Shown: piece by piece, positions 10,065 to 21,254 of the stretch
Numbering within the stretch: the stretch's first letter is position 1
Layout of the letters: every line of letters starts with the position of its first letter
DNA from: Nothophaeocryptopus gaeumannii
Taxonomy: Eukaryota > Ascomycota > Dothideomycetes > Mycosphaerellales > Mycosphaerellaceae
NCBI GenBank assembly: GCA_031771865.1
Contig: JASISA010000001.1
Coordinates: 744,001-808,000 of the forward strand
Direction: 5' to 3'
DNA: 64,000 bases
Program-made: the position numbers and the translations under genes
Notes under the pieces: generated by a model
Told to the model about the DNA's origin: nothing
Seen by the model: only the letters and a program-made list of their open reading frames with translations
Database searches by the model: none

Positions 10065-13000
10065 ATGGCTTCCACCAAAGAAGATACTATCGAGCTGCTC
10101 ACCGACCCCGAGCAATGGCCTGTTTGGATCAAGAAGATCACTAACAAGCTCCTCATCAAGGGATACAATCACGTGTTGCAAGCCAAGCCAACCCGCCAGG
10201 TCGGTGATGAGGAAGCTGCATTGGCAAAACGTGTCGACAAGTGGACTGAAGACCGCATCAAAGCCTATGCTGAGGTTGACAACGTCTGCGGCGACATAGC
10301 CAGCAGCAAGCTGGACCTCGCTAAGAAAGACGACAAGACAGTGCAACAGACACTCGAAGATCTCAAGACCCATTTCAAGGGCAACACGACTAACATCTAC
10401 CGTCGTGCAAAGGCAAAGTTGCTCCAGATCAGCATTGCAGATTTCGACAACAACCCTAGCAAGCTCGGGCAAGAAATTAAGAAGCTGTGGGACGACATCA
10501 AGAGACTCAGCTCGACTGGCGACGCTGCATCAGTAAATGAATCCGACCCAGGGAGCCCTTTGTTGTCGACTGTTTTTGATTGCACTTGGCGAATCGTACC
10601 AGCCCTTCATTGTGGCCTACTTCCTCCAGCATTCCTTACTGGTGGAAGAGGGCAAGACAAAAGCCACTTTGGTCGAAGCTATTGCGGCAGCATCAAACTT
10701 CAAACCAGTCGGATCGACCGAGGTCTTTTACAACAGTCACCGCAACAACAACCCCAACAAAGATAGCTATAGCGGCGACAAGCCTCGATGGCCAGAGTGC
10801 CCACATTGCAAGAAGCATCACAATCCAAAGGTCTGCTGGTTCAGGATCACACAAGGCACCACCGTGGTTTCCAAAGCAAGGCAACAGGAAGCGTCAGCGT
10901 GCGGACAGCGAAGAAGATGACCAAGGCATTAGCGTGATGGGCATGCAAAGAACGCAGAAGAGGCTCCTTTGGACAAACACGCCCCTTCGCACGCCTCATC
11001 TGACTGGGCACCAATGCCTAGGTACAACATGGCCGCTGTGACAGACCCACACAACCTGTACAACGTATGGATCCTCGACTCAGGCGCAAACGGCCACCTT
11101 ATCGGCAGAAAGGATGTGTTTATTGACCTCAAACCTGTCATTGGATCTACCTCGCGTGGCATTGGCGGCACTGAAATTACACCAATCAGTATTGGCACCA
11201 TACAGCTACTTTGCAGGGTTCACGGCGGCAAGACACGCCTGCTTAGGGTTCCTGATGTTCACTACGCTCCAAATGTTGGCGCTAATCTGCTCTCTCGGCA
11301 GGCTCTGGGACAGCATTGATGGCATCCGGAAGAAGCCAAGTGGCCTCGCTATTGTCCAGGGCAAATACGAGTTCTCAGCGACATACAAGAGTGGCCTGCT
11401 GGCCCTTGATATCTGACTAGCCGACGATCTCGACGCCTACACCGCCTACAGTACAAAGTCGCGGCTATGGCATGAACGGATGGGCCATTTGAGCGACGAC
11501 AGCCTTAACAAGCTGTTTGACATGGTAGATGGCATGCACCACTTCAAGCCGGATGGCGACTGTCGCTGTAAAGGCTGTGTTAAGGGCAGGATGAAGTCAA
11601 GACCGCACCGGGGTCAGATACGTCAGGGCCACCACACGAACGATGTTATCCACTCAGATATCGCTGGCCCAGTGGATCCTCCAGGCTTCGATGGATCACG
11701 CTATTTCATCACTGTTTTGGACGGCTATGACCACTGCGCAGAGGTCGTGCCACTACGACAGCGCTCTGAAGGACCTAGCACGCTGATCAACTATATGCTC
11801 CGTAATGTCCGGCCAGAGCTGCCCTTCCGGCACATTCACTTCGACAGGGCCGGTGAGAACCGATCAAACGAGCTGGCAGCATTTGCCTACGACCACGGCA
11901 TTATCCTTGAATACACGGACACAGAGCAACATCAAGCTAACGGATATGCTGAGGTCCTCAACAACAAACTCGAGGATCGACTAATGCCAACAATGCTAAC
12001 AGCTGGCCTGGATCCGAGATACTGGCCTCAGGTGTTGCAGTTTGGCATTGCCTACCTCCGTGACCGCTCTCCACATGCCCGACTGGACTGCACGCCGTAT
12101 GAGAAGCGTACAGGCCTGCGCCCAAACCTTGCCAACGTCCGCAAGATTGGCAGTGTTGCTACCATGTTGAAGCCGTCAGCAAAGCGGAAGCGGCATGTTG
12201 TTGCTCAAGCCAAGACAGAAGACGCACAGTTGCTCGGTTTCAAAAGCAACTCTACTTACATTGTCACGACTGGCTCCACTAGCTGGACGGAACGTACGAA
12301 TCTCGTGTTTAGCGAACAGTGTGGCCCTGCGCCACCTACAAAGAACCTGAGACTGCCGAGTCAGGGGGCACGATATCGAGACTCAGACAGTCTCAGACAC
12401 AGAGAGCGAGGATACAACAACGCCAGCTCCTCCGGACCCTCCAAGACAACAACAGCGCCGCCTGTATGACTGGCAACCCGTCACGCCTGAAGAAGAGCAA
12501 CAACCCCATGACCTTGGCGCAAGACTGGACGAGAGCCATATTATCGAAGGAAAGCGACTACGCAAGACCAAGCAATTCCACATGGTATTCCATGCAGTTA
12601 TGGCATTCAATCTCGCAAACCAGTACGCCGACTGGATCCTCAATGAGCCACGCACTATCGAAGAAGCTCAGGCAAGGTTTGACTGGTCCAAATGGAACAA
12701 AGCGACTGATGCCGAGTACGAATCATTGCGCAAGAACAAGACTTGGCGACTGAAGAAACGCTCGCTGATTAATGGAAAGATACTCAAAGGGAAGTGGGTC
12801 TTTAAGATCAAACTCAACGCCGATGGATCAATCAACAAGTACAAGGCCCGCTGGGTAGTACGTGGATTCGAGCAACAAGAGGGCAGTGACTACAACGAGG
12901 TCTTTGCACCAACCGTGAAGCCTATGAGCTACAAGATTTTGTTTGCTCTATCGGCTGCACGAGGATGGCGAATTGATCAAATGGACGTCAACACAGCTTT

Positions 13001-14187
13001 CCTTTACGGCAATATTGACGAAGAAGTGTACGTCGAACAACCACACGGCTACGAAGAAGGCGACGACATGGTCTGCTCGCTTCTGAAGGCGTTATATGGT
13101 CTCAAGCAATCACCTCGGATCTGGTACAAGACGCTGTCTGAGTTCCTTGTTTCCATCGGTTTCACTGCGCTGGCTTCCGACATGGCAGTGTTTGTCAAAG
13201 GAGTACCATTGTGGCAGTCTATGTAGACGACTTGCTCGTTATTGGACCGGATGATGCTCAAATCGAGGAAACCAAAGGTGCCCTGAGCAGGCGGTTCAAT
13301 ATGACTGATCTCGGGCCCTGCTACTCTTATCTTGGCATGACAGTAAGGCGTGACTGGAAGAAACGCACCATTTGTCTCGGACAGAGAGCTTACATTCAGC
13401 GCTTCTTGGAACAGCACGGGTTCTGGAGTGATGGGCGTGTAGGTACAACAGACACGCCTATGATGACTACCAACAAAATGGAACCTGCACCAGACGGCTG
13501 CAAGCACCTGATGAACTACGCCAGCGATATCAAAGCGCTGTTGATCGCTGATGTACGCTATGCTTGGAACGAGGCCAGACATCGCCTACGCAGTCTCGGT
13601 TGTGAGCCGTTTTTCAGCAAATCCAACTGAGGAACACTGGACAGCAGTTAAGCGAATTATGCGGTACCTCCGAGCACGATAGATTACGAGCTAGTCTTCA
13701 ACGACCACTTTGGCAAGCTCACTGGGTTCACCGATGCCAGCTGGGGTGACGACGCATCAAAAGATCAACATCAGGCTATCTGTTCAGTATCGGCAGTGCC
13801 GTGATATCTTGGCAATCAAAGCGTCAGCCAACGGTGGCATTGTCAACCTGTGAAGCCGAGCTTGTCGGACAGACACAAGCGGCTAAGGAAGCGATATGGC
13901 TGCAAGACTTACTCCGAGAGCTTGGGCACGAACAGCTTGGCGCCACTGTGATCTATGGTGACAATGCCGGAGCAGTGGCACTCAGCCGAAACCCTCGATA
14001 TCACAGCCGTACAAAACATATCGGCATTCAGCACGCCTGGCAACGCGAGAAGGTTGACGAGGGCGTCATTGACGTTCAGTGGATTGAGACCAAGAAGCAG
14101 ACAGCAGATGGTCTAACCAAACCCCTACCAAAAGAGGCATTCGCTGGGTTCAGACATTCACTTGGGCTAAGAAAGGCTACCATGTGA
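10065..14187 (+). pseudogene. Copia gag-pol polyprotein, frameshifted
   Basis: Gag starts at ATG 10065 (MASTKEDTIELL) and reads to about 10555. The frame then shifts to a zinc knuckle (CPHCKKHHNPKVCW, about 10799). Protease shows ILDSGANGHL (about 11070). Integrase (11480-12469) has WHERMGH and CKGC for the HHCC finger and the HSDIAG, FDRAGEN and QANGYAE blocks for the DDE triad. Reverse transcriptase (12630-13630) has KGKWVFKIK, QMDVNTAFLYG and YVDD, with a frame change just before YVDD. RNase H (13801-14187) has STCEAEL, YGDNAGA and TADGLTKPL. At least four frame breaks or stops (near 10560, 10870, 11320-11416, 12500 and 13220-13680) disable it. Confidence 0.9.
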
Positions 14188-14366
14188 TCAGACGTTCGAA
14201 GCCTACTATTGGCCAGTAGTGGACGCGCAGCAACATCCAAGATGGAAAGGGCAGAAGCGCATGGTCCAGCAGCGGTCAGTTGGGGAAAGGACGACGGTCG
14301 AGGTAAGAGCCTGAGGCAACAAGAGAAGTCATTCATTTACAAGCCGGTATGCCGAGCGAGGGGGGA

Positions 14367-14504
14367 TGTTAAAGGAGCAGTACTGAGCGCACGTGCACAC
14401 GCTAGTGCAGGAGATCAAAAAGGGTCTCTAGGCGCAGGTTGTACTTAGACTTTTACAACACACTTACTCTTTCTTGCTGCCACTGCGTTCGACATATTTC
14501 AACA
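14367..14504 (+). repeat. Right LTR of the Copia element
   Basis: It begins TGTTAAAGGAGC directly after a purine-rich tract and ends ATTTCAACA, like the left copy. Confidence 0.9.
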
Positions 14505-14692
14505 GATACAGGGTGTCTTATGCATACGGGAAGGACGCTGAATGTCGACAATTAGGCTTTGCCAATAGATCAGCACATAAGCGTCGATTCTTGCTAGAGG
14601 TGGTATGGCGCGGGACCGTCCCGATTCCTGCATGCATATGACGCGACACACGACACTCTGTAGGACAGGTGCTGGTTAGGTGAGTGGAGATG

Positions 14693-14736
14693 CGCACGGA
14701 CAATATGGTGCTACGTAGCACCATATCGTCCGTGCG
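14693..14736. repeat. 44-bp near-perfect palindrome
   Basis: CGCACGGACAATATGGTGC... pairs with its reverse complement ...GCACCATATCGTCCGTGCG around a TACGTA centre with a single mismatch. It sits between the Copia right LTR and the next gene start at 14897. Confidence 0.85.
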
Positions 14737-14896
14737 ACGGTCATCCCACGCAGTCACCACGAAAGAAAGCTGAACCCCCAAATAAGTCCTCTGTTTGGCA
14801 CAAAGCCTCTCGATGTATTATTCGAGCACTCAGGAAGGGCGGTCTATCTGATTGCCGAAGCTTCTGGTTCGTGTCTTGCGAGTTAGAGATCTTCTA

Positions 14897-17420
14897 ATGG
14901 CCGAAAATGTGCAGCATGTTGTCCGTACCATCGAGGAGCTTCAGTGTATGCTCTTGCGCCTAAGCGCTGCGGAGCTGGAGTCTGACCTTATCCAACATCC
15001 ACTGGCGGCGTTGAGGACAGCCTCTCCAACTTGCCAGAGTGATAGCACAAAGAGCCTGTCCAACACGCTATCCAATACGGCCCAAATCAGAATACAAGCT
15101 GTTGTCAAGAGCGTTTCTCGCGGAGTGCCGAGCAAGCAAAATCTTCGTCTTTTCTGTTCACTTCGACCGCCTCGTGGGACGACTCCTATGCACAACCTGA
15201 TCAGCTCCTACTTTGCACGAGGGACTCAGGCGAGTACAGAGTTGAGAATCCTCGCTCTTCTTATCGCGCATGCTATCGAATGTGCGATTCTAGATCAAGA
15301 AGCTGCAAAGGATGTGATGACCCAGTGGGCCGCTGCGTGTGGACAGAGCTACGAAGCCATCAAAAGCACAGAGAGGGTAGGAAGATGCTGTCTAGAGATC
15401 ATCGGAGGAGACAGCGGGAATGAGAGCTCCGGTATTGATTCCGCTGGCATTGGACTTTTGGCGATGATGGGACAAACAACATCTCTGAAAGATTTGGGCT
15501 CGCAAGGTCACGGTCGTGCCCTTTTGCGAGCCTGCAAGCAGATCGCCGAGTTCGAAGCCACGGCTGTGAGTTTAGCTCCGGTTGTACGCCAAGGCATAGC
15601 GCACGCGGCTGAGATGTGCAGCTTCAGAATTGAGAGCAAGAGTCGCCTCGGTTTGCTGCTTGCGCGATACGATCTCGACCGGGCCAGGTGCGAAGAAATG
15701 GAGAGGACAATCAGTATACAAACACCTTCCTACGCACAAGATGGCCGTGTTGAACCAGATCAAAGTCATGGGGCAATGGAAGCTATGCCACGAGATACTG
15801 GGCACGCTCAGAGCACACGAGTACCCACAGGCAAGTCAAGCAGAAGAAGTGTGCAAGACGTCCAGCTGGAGACTTTGCTTTCGCTACTTGGAGACCTTGG
15901 AGTGATCGACGAGTCTTTACTTTGCAGAGGCATGCACCGCCAGTGTCGATGGGATGCTAATGGGGACAAAATATATGTTTCCATGCACGACACCTGCTCT
16001 GCCTATGCGACTCTGTTCGATGATTCTAACATGTTAGCATCGTTAGTTGAAAGAGGCCTCGCAAAAAGCAAGTTGATTAGGCGAAGTGGCTCGCTTGAAG
16101 CAATACCGCGGTGTGAACGCAAAAGCATCTCTCCGGATAGCCTAGCATTTCTCTGTTTCATTTGCCCTCGCGATGAGGCCTTAGATCCAGAGTAGGTAAG
16201 GATTTTCCCTCATCGTAGAGAAACGAAACTGATCTATTAGGTTCCATAGGGTTATGAAGGAGCTGCGTCCGCAAATTCACAACAACTTCCGCAAGCTCGA
16301 CAGGAATGTTTTACCGCAAAATCTCAGGCTACTGCGCGAGATAAGTGAGGCATGGCTTACCGTTGTACACGCCAGCTCTTTCCAGTGCAGTCCAGACTTA
16401 CCACAAATCATTGAACAGTATCTAGATGTGGCACCTTCACACATCCGCCTGGGTATCATCCACGCCCATAGTGTTATCTTGCGCCGAAAAGAAGACTACC
16501 GCGGTTCTGATCAGCTTCTCGTGGACGCCGTTGCCAACTGTGGGGTGGATTTCGAAGTTCGCACACGTTGCGTGGTCGGTGACCTCTACCTTTCAAAGGC
16601 CGAGAATGCCATCCTCCGTAACGAATACCAACACGCGCAGGACGTTGTCGATAGCATTGACCTTGAGGCCTGGCGCATGCCTACAGGGAACCTCCTGGTA
16701 ACACGACTGCAAGTCCGGAAATACACCGCAAAAGCACGCATTCACCGGTTCCAAGGCCAGTTCGAAGACGCGAAGTCGCCACTCCAATTGTGCTACCGCG
16801 GACATGAAGCGACAGGCTGGAGTGTGAACCACATAGCAAGACCATTAGCAGATATTCACATCGAGCTCGGAGAATACTTTCGGAGCAGCTTGATTCTCGA
16901 AGAGTGCCTGTCGCGGTTAGAAGGTAATCAAAAGACCGACACCAGAGCATATCATCGACTGCTACTGTCCAAGGCAGATCTAGAAATAGCGCAAGGTCGA
17001 TACGACACCGCTCGTCCGCTACTCAGTAAGATAGCCACGCACTTCTCCCGTCGGCCCCCTCGTAACCAGACGGACCAGCTGGATCATGTCAGGACGATGA
17101 TCGCTTCCATTCGAATCACGATGCATACAGATGCATGGACTACAGCATTGGAGCTATCGACGATGGCACTTCAACATATCGAATTGTATTCGTCGTTCAC
17201 TTCGACAAACTATTACAAAGGCTACGTCCTACTTCTTCGTGCTACTGCTCGGCTCCACTCCGCTACGAACGATATCCGAGATTCCAAAGCGTGTGTTCAA
17301 CTTCCACGGCATTTCATGACAGGCGTGGGGACATATGACCGGGAGAAGGCTCATACTTCACTGAAAAGGGCGTTCCAAGTCTGCGCCAAGACATCTGGAG
17401 ACGTCATCGTCATTAGCTGA
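14897..17420 (+). CDS. Hypothetical large helical-repeat (TPR-like) protein
   Basis: Exon 1 (14897-16191) and exon 2 (16241-17420) join in frame across a 49-bp intron with donor GTAGGT and acceptor CTATTAG, giving 824 residues. Without the intron the frame ends at TAG. The start MAENVQHVVRTIEELQ is the first ATG of the open frame. The second half is rich in amphipathic helix pairs of TPR character, for example RTRCVVGDLYLSKAENAILR, KARIHRFQGQFEDAKSPLQL and AYHRLLLSKADLEIAQGRYD. No catalytic motif was recognised. TPR-like arrays usually serve as protein-binding scaffolds. The gene lies 390 bp downstream of the Copia element and has no internal stops. Confidence 0.7.
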
Positions 17421-17461
17421 CACGCTCGAAATCCCACGAGCAACATACTTAGCTATCGACA

Positions 17462-18237
17462 ATGTCATCAGGTATTCTGCAATTGCAGGCGAATGGGTGG
17501 GATGCCTATCAGGAGCGACACCTGACGAAGCTCTTTGTATTTGAGAATTGGACCAGATGCCTGGTACGCACTACCAACGACGCTTGCATCTCGTAACTCA
17601 CTGGATGTGATAGAATTTTGCACAACTAGTCGAAATCGATAGCTGGAGCAACGACCACCATGCTCTCATCAAGCTCAGTAGCCGTCCGTCTGCGCAAGGC
17701 AGGCGATTTGTAGCCAGCGTTCGCTGGGCTACGTACAAGGGACTGCCTGCGCGTATCGGAGACAAGGACATAGAGTCTGCGAAGCGAACTGATGGACATA
17801 GTGTTACAGCAAAAGTCCTTGGAAGTTCGAACAGCCTACAAGTCCGTCCAGGGTTGCAAACACAGCTAGAAGATCATGCTGCCTGCCTGCAGAGCGGCTG
17901 GCTGCGCGGAGATAACATTGTGTCCAAAAAGTTCCACTTTCATACATACACAAAATGCAGGGTATGGTCCAGGGCATCGATGTTGAGGCACATGCTAATG
18001 TGACTCAGGACTTCGTACATGTGGTTGGCGTAGAGTGTAAAGCGAAGAACTACTATCCGGACATTATTTACGTAAGTTTAGCCTCCAACAAGTGGACAAG
18101 ATATGGTAATAACCAAGGTAGTTTCCCTGCTGGGTCAGTATCGCCTGGCAGCTGTCCTCAAAGGAGAAGGCAAACTCTCTAGCTCTCTTTTGCGATGCTA
18201 TAGCTTCAAAGATCGGCACAAGTGCAGATACCGCTGA
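17462..18237 (+). CDS. Hypothetical protein, four-exon model (tentative)
   Basis: Exons 17462-17563, 17614-17961, 18009-18071 and 18139-18237 join in frame to 203 residues. The introns have donors GTACGC, GTATGG and GTAAGT, and acceptors TGATAG, GACTCAG and GGTCAG. The product begins MSSGILQLQANGWDAYQERH and contains DFVHVVGVECKAKNYYPDII. No family was recognised. It starts 41 bp after the preceding gene's stop on the same strand, so it could be a continuation of that gene or a decayed neighbour. Splice choices were made by eye. Confidence 0.35.
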
Positions 18238-19026
18238 GGGCAGCCATGCCTGTACAGAGAGTCTCTAGTTGGTCTTCCTTCTGTTGACGATTCTGGCCCT
18301 GCGAGGCATGCGCGCAACAGAAGATTGCCAAAGATCGCGCGAGATTTGGGCGCTTACTGCGGGACAGGAATCTGAAGAAGACGCGAGAGTTTTGTCAAGC
18401 ACAATGTCTTTGGCAATGTGCTACGGACGGGACTGTTCCACTCGCAGTTGGCTTGAAGTAGTGCAGGTCTTGTTGCTGAACAAGGAAGCTTCACATAGAT
18501 GACGCAGATCTCGTAGTTCATCAATTTCTTAACATTTGCAGTCTCCCAAGATGAGCTAGGTGAGATTGACGAGCAGATCGGCGGCACATGTCCAACTATA
18601 ACAACTCATCGCTTGCAAAGCTAGAGTAATTGTAAAGCTCCGTGGTCTTAGATAAGAGGAGTTGGAGAAGCTACAAACTACAAAGCAGCTGGCGGTTTGA
18701 CGTGTCTAGAGGCTAAATGAAGCTTAATCGCGAGAAGTTCTTCATCGATCGCTGCCGCAGTCCAATAGGAACTCACCGCAGCCGCGCTTGGGGTGCGACG
18801 TTAGTCGCCTGCAGATGGACGCTTCTCGAATCGTGGTTGGAAGATGGCAAAGTGCCAAGCAGATTGCGCGAAAAGCAGACCGCAACAGCAAGCGCTGAAC
18901 CATGGATAGCCGCGCATTCAGCAAAGACCTTTACTAGCTGCTTGTGTTCTGGACAGCCTGCTCGTGCTTCTGGCAGCATTTGAAATAGGCGTAGTTGTTG
19001 TAGCACGTCAGGTCAGACCAAGATAG
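18238..19026. other. Unresolved, possible decayed coding sequence
   Basis: Short plus-strand stretches with protein-like composition occur here, such as LLVLLAAFEIGVVVVARQ near 18955-19008. They change frame and cannot be joined convincingly. No family was recognised. Confidence 0.4.
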
Positions 19027-19618
19027 CACGATACATGGATTTCACTCGGAACAAGGAGCCCCGCGGTCCGAGCTCTGACTATTCTGGTAACGAGCAGTTC
19101 CCAAGAGCTGCATGGTCTCTACCATGGACTACGACTGCAGGAGATACGTGGAATACCACCTGAATACTTTTTCGCTCGTTTTGCTTGGGACATATTTCCA
19201 ATGCTGCACGACTTCTTGCAGGCTGGTCGAGCACGTTGGCTGGCAATCTACAACAATGAGCACGGAACTATGCAAAAAGAGTGTGTGACTGCAGACCTCT
19301 GCGAGCGGCTAAGTCGAGGTCAAGGGCGAGGAAGGAGCGCTAGTCCAACTAAAAGGAAGGCGTACGATATCCCTCCAAGTGATGCTGTTAGCTTCGACTT
19401 GGGTTCAGACGGTCCAGGCGGCGATGGATTGGTCACAGATAACGAAGCAGACAGCGTGGTTAGTGATGAGACTTGGCTCGAGCTTCCACCTGACAGCTCG
19501 GCAGCTCTAGGTCTGCAGGAAGCCGAAGTACACAGCAGTGGTGAACTAAAAAACCTCAACATAGCGAGTACCGCACTTCTTGGAATTCAGTTGTACTGCA
19601 GTGCGCTACATCCACCTC
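19027..19618 (+). CDS. Hypothetical protein fragment, 3' end overrun by a LINE
   Basis: An open frame from a possible acceptor at about 19027 reads ILVTSSSQELHGLYHGLRLQ, then PPEYFFARFAWDIFPMLHDF and a Ser/Arg-rich, acidic tail (GRGRSASPTKRKAYDIPPSD). Composition and helix spacing look coding, but no family was recognised. The first in-frame ATG is at 19201, inside the conserved-looking part, so upstream exons are likely. The end merges into the LINE relic that begins near 19620. Confidence 0.35.
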
Positions 19619-19672
19619 TGAAGGTCGTGCGAAGCTGTGAAATCAGACGCGTCGCCCGCGCGCCTGCTGCTC

Positions 19673-20930
19673 ATGGCGGAAACATGGCCCCCAGGGGTTA
19701 CCTGGGCCACAGAATACCGAGAGCACGCCCTGCAACTCATGAAGCACCTGCTTGAGACACGCGGCTGTATCGATCGCACTGGGAGCCACGCGGTACCGGT
19801 GGAAGTCGTGAAGATGATCATCCAGGGCACAACGTCGTTTATCGCCAAAGTGCAAAACACCCCCGATATGACCGCCGTCCAGGAAACGCTGCGCACAATA
19901 CGTGGGGACGCGAAGGCCGCCAAAGAGGAAACGTCGCAGAGACTAGAGGCACTGAAGAAAGAGCTGCGAAACACCAATACACAGTTGGAAAAGATCACCG
20001 TAGTCGGCGAGGAGACTAAAGGAGCGGCGAAAGAGGCAGCGGAGGTGGGAAAGGTGGGAGTTGGAATTATGAGAGACATGAAGAACAACGGCCTGCAGAA
20101 CAATAAGAGCGCACCGATGAGCTACGCAGCAGCATTAGCGAGCGGTAGGTTAGCCAGCAGCATTCACAGCCCAAACAACCCGCAGACCGCATCCACACAG
20201 AGTCAGCGCGAAATCATAGTGAACATTAGAAACCCTATGACCATTGAGCGCCTGCGGGCGATGAATCCGCGCAACCTGAAATCCCACGTCGACCGCGCTA
20301 TCGAACAGAGCCCCAATGAGCAGATCAGACAGGTGAGAGTCATGTGGGGCGATACGACATCGGACACATGCGCGAAGCTCGCGGAAGCGCTGGACAAGGC
20401 TCAGAACTGGGCTACTACCCACGCATCGAAATTTGCTCCCGAGAAATTCCAGCTGACACACTTTACGAGAGCACGAACACGCTTCGACCTAACAGAAGGC
20501 ATCAACACAACATGGTGTAATATCACCCCTTAAGCGACCTGCAAGTATCTCGGCGTAACTATGGACACTAAGCTGCACTGGAAGCCACATACCGAAGACA
20601 TCCAAAGAAAAGTGACCAGGACAGTTAACGCTCTTTGCTCTCTCGGAAGCTCAACATGGGGAGCCGGGATGCTTAAGATGCGAAAACTGTACCGCGGAGT
20701 GGCAATACCACAAATGATGTACGCATGCTCGGTTTGGTCACAGGCTCGAGCAATTGGCGGTGGATATACAAAACATATGGCGGGACTGGAAGGATGCCCT
20801 TTACAAGTCGGGCGACGACGTGGTAGCAGCATTGTAACTCTCGATCGAGTGAAGTTGAGAGCATTCGTTGGTGGCTACAGTACAAGAAGAAGACTGTTTG
20901 AAAGTGACAGAGAGGGTTAGCAACTGGCGA
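19673..20930 (+). mobile_element. LINE (Tad/I-like) relic: ORF1 joined to reverse-transcriptase tail by internal deletion
   Basis: ORF1 starts MAETWPPGVTWATEYREHAL at 19673. It has a coiled coil (SQRLEALKKELRNTNTQLEK) and RLRAMNPRNLKSHVDRAI, typical of fungal Tad-like gag proteins. At about 20340 the frame passes directly into the distal reverse-transcriptase region (AQNWATTHASKFAPEKFQLT). After a TAA near 20530 it continues YLGVTMDTKLHWKPH...IQRKVTRTVNAL. The whole catalytic RT core and the endonuclease are missing, so a large in-frame deletion fused ORF1 to the ORF2 end. A degenerate RT tail continues to about 20930. Confidence 0.8.
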
Positions 20931-21254
20931 GGCGACTCCAAAGGCGAAGTACCTGCGATTTGGCTCGCTACGGAGGGTGGCTCGCGACGCAGGGATGGAC
21001 GTTAGAGTATTCGCCCACATGCTTTCGTAGAATGCAAGTAGGTAGCGTGAGTCTTCGCGAAATGACAGCCCCGGAGTGGATGCGGCGACAAACTTATTAA
21101 GGCATCCACTTCAGTCCGGTGCGATGGAACCACTTCCTCTCAGTATTCGTACCGTCTAAGTTACTTTGCGATAGCCTCTTCCCAACGATACATGCCATCC
21201 TCAATAGATGTCGTGTCGACACCTCCAAAACGAGGACAGCATTCGATGCCAGGT
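20931..21254. other. No gene supported
   Basis: Probably decayed LINE 3' sequence followed by the 3' flank of the membrane-protein gene. Confidence 0.45.

Larger units (their letters stand above)
9241..14504 (+). mobile_element. Ty1/Copia LTR retrotransposon, decayed, with half-tRNA-type primer site
   Basis: The element has near-identical direct LTRs of 139 and 138 bp that begin TGTT and end AACA. A primer-binding site lies directly after the left LTR, and a purine tract (gcgagggggga, ending 14366) directly before the right LTR. Coding order is gag, protease, integrase, reverse transcriptase, RNase H, which defines Copia (Pseudoviridae-like). The reading frame is broken several times, so the copy is non-autonomous now. 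The 5-bp flanks (attag and gatac) do not match, so no clean target-site duplication is seen. Confidence 0.95.

Noticed and set aside
9236..14509. Target-site duplication of the Copia element.
   Set aside because: The 5-bp flanks attag and gatac do not match, so no duplication is claimed.
14852..14896. TTG start adding 15 residues to the large helical-repeat gene.
   Set aside because: An in-frame ATG at 14897 follows at once, and the extra residues show no conservation evidence.
19027..19618. HNH-nuclease-like fungal protein tail.
   Set aside because: The HNH residues are not visible, and the resemblance of the helical tail is too weak for a name.
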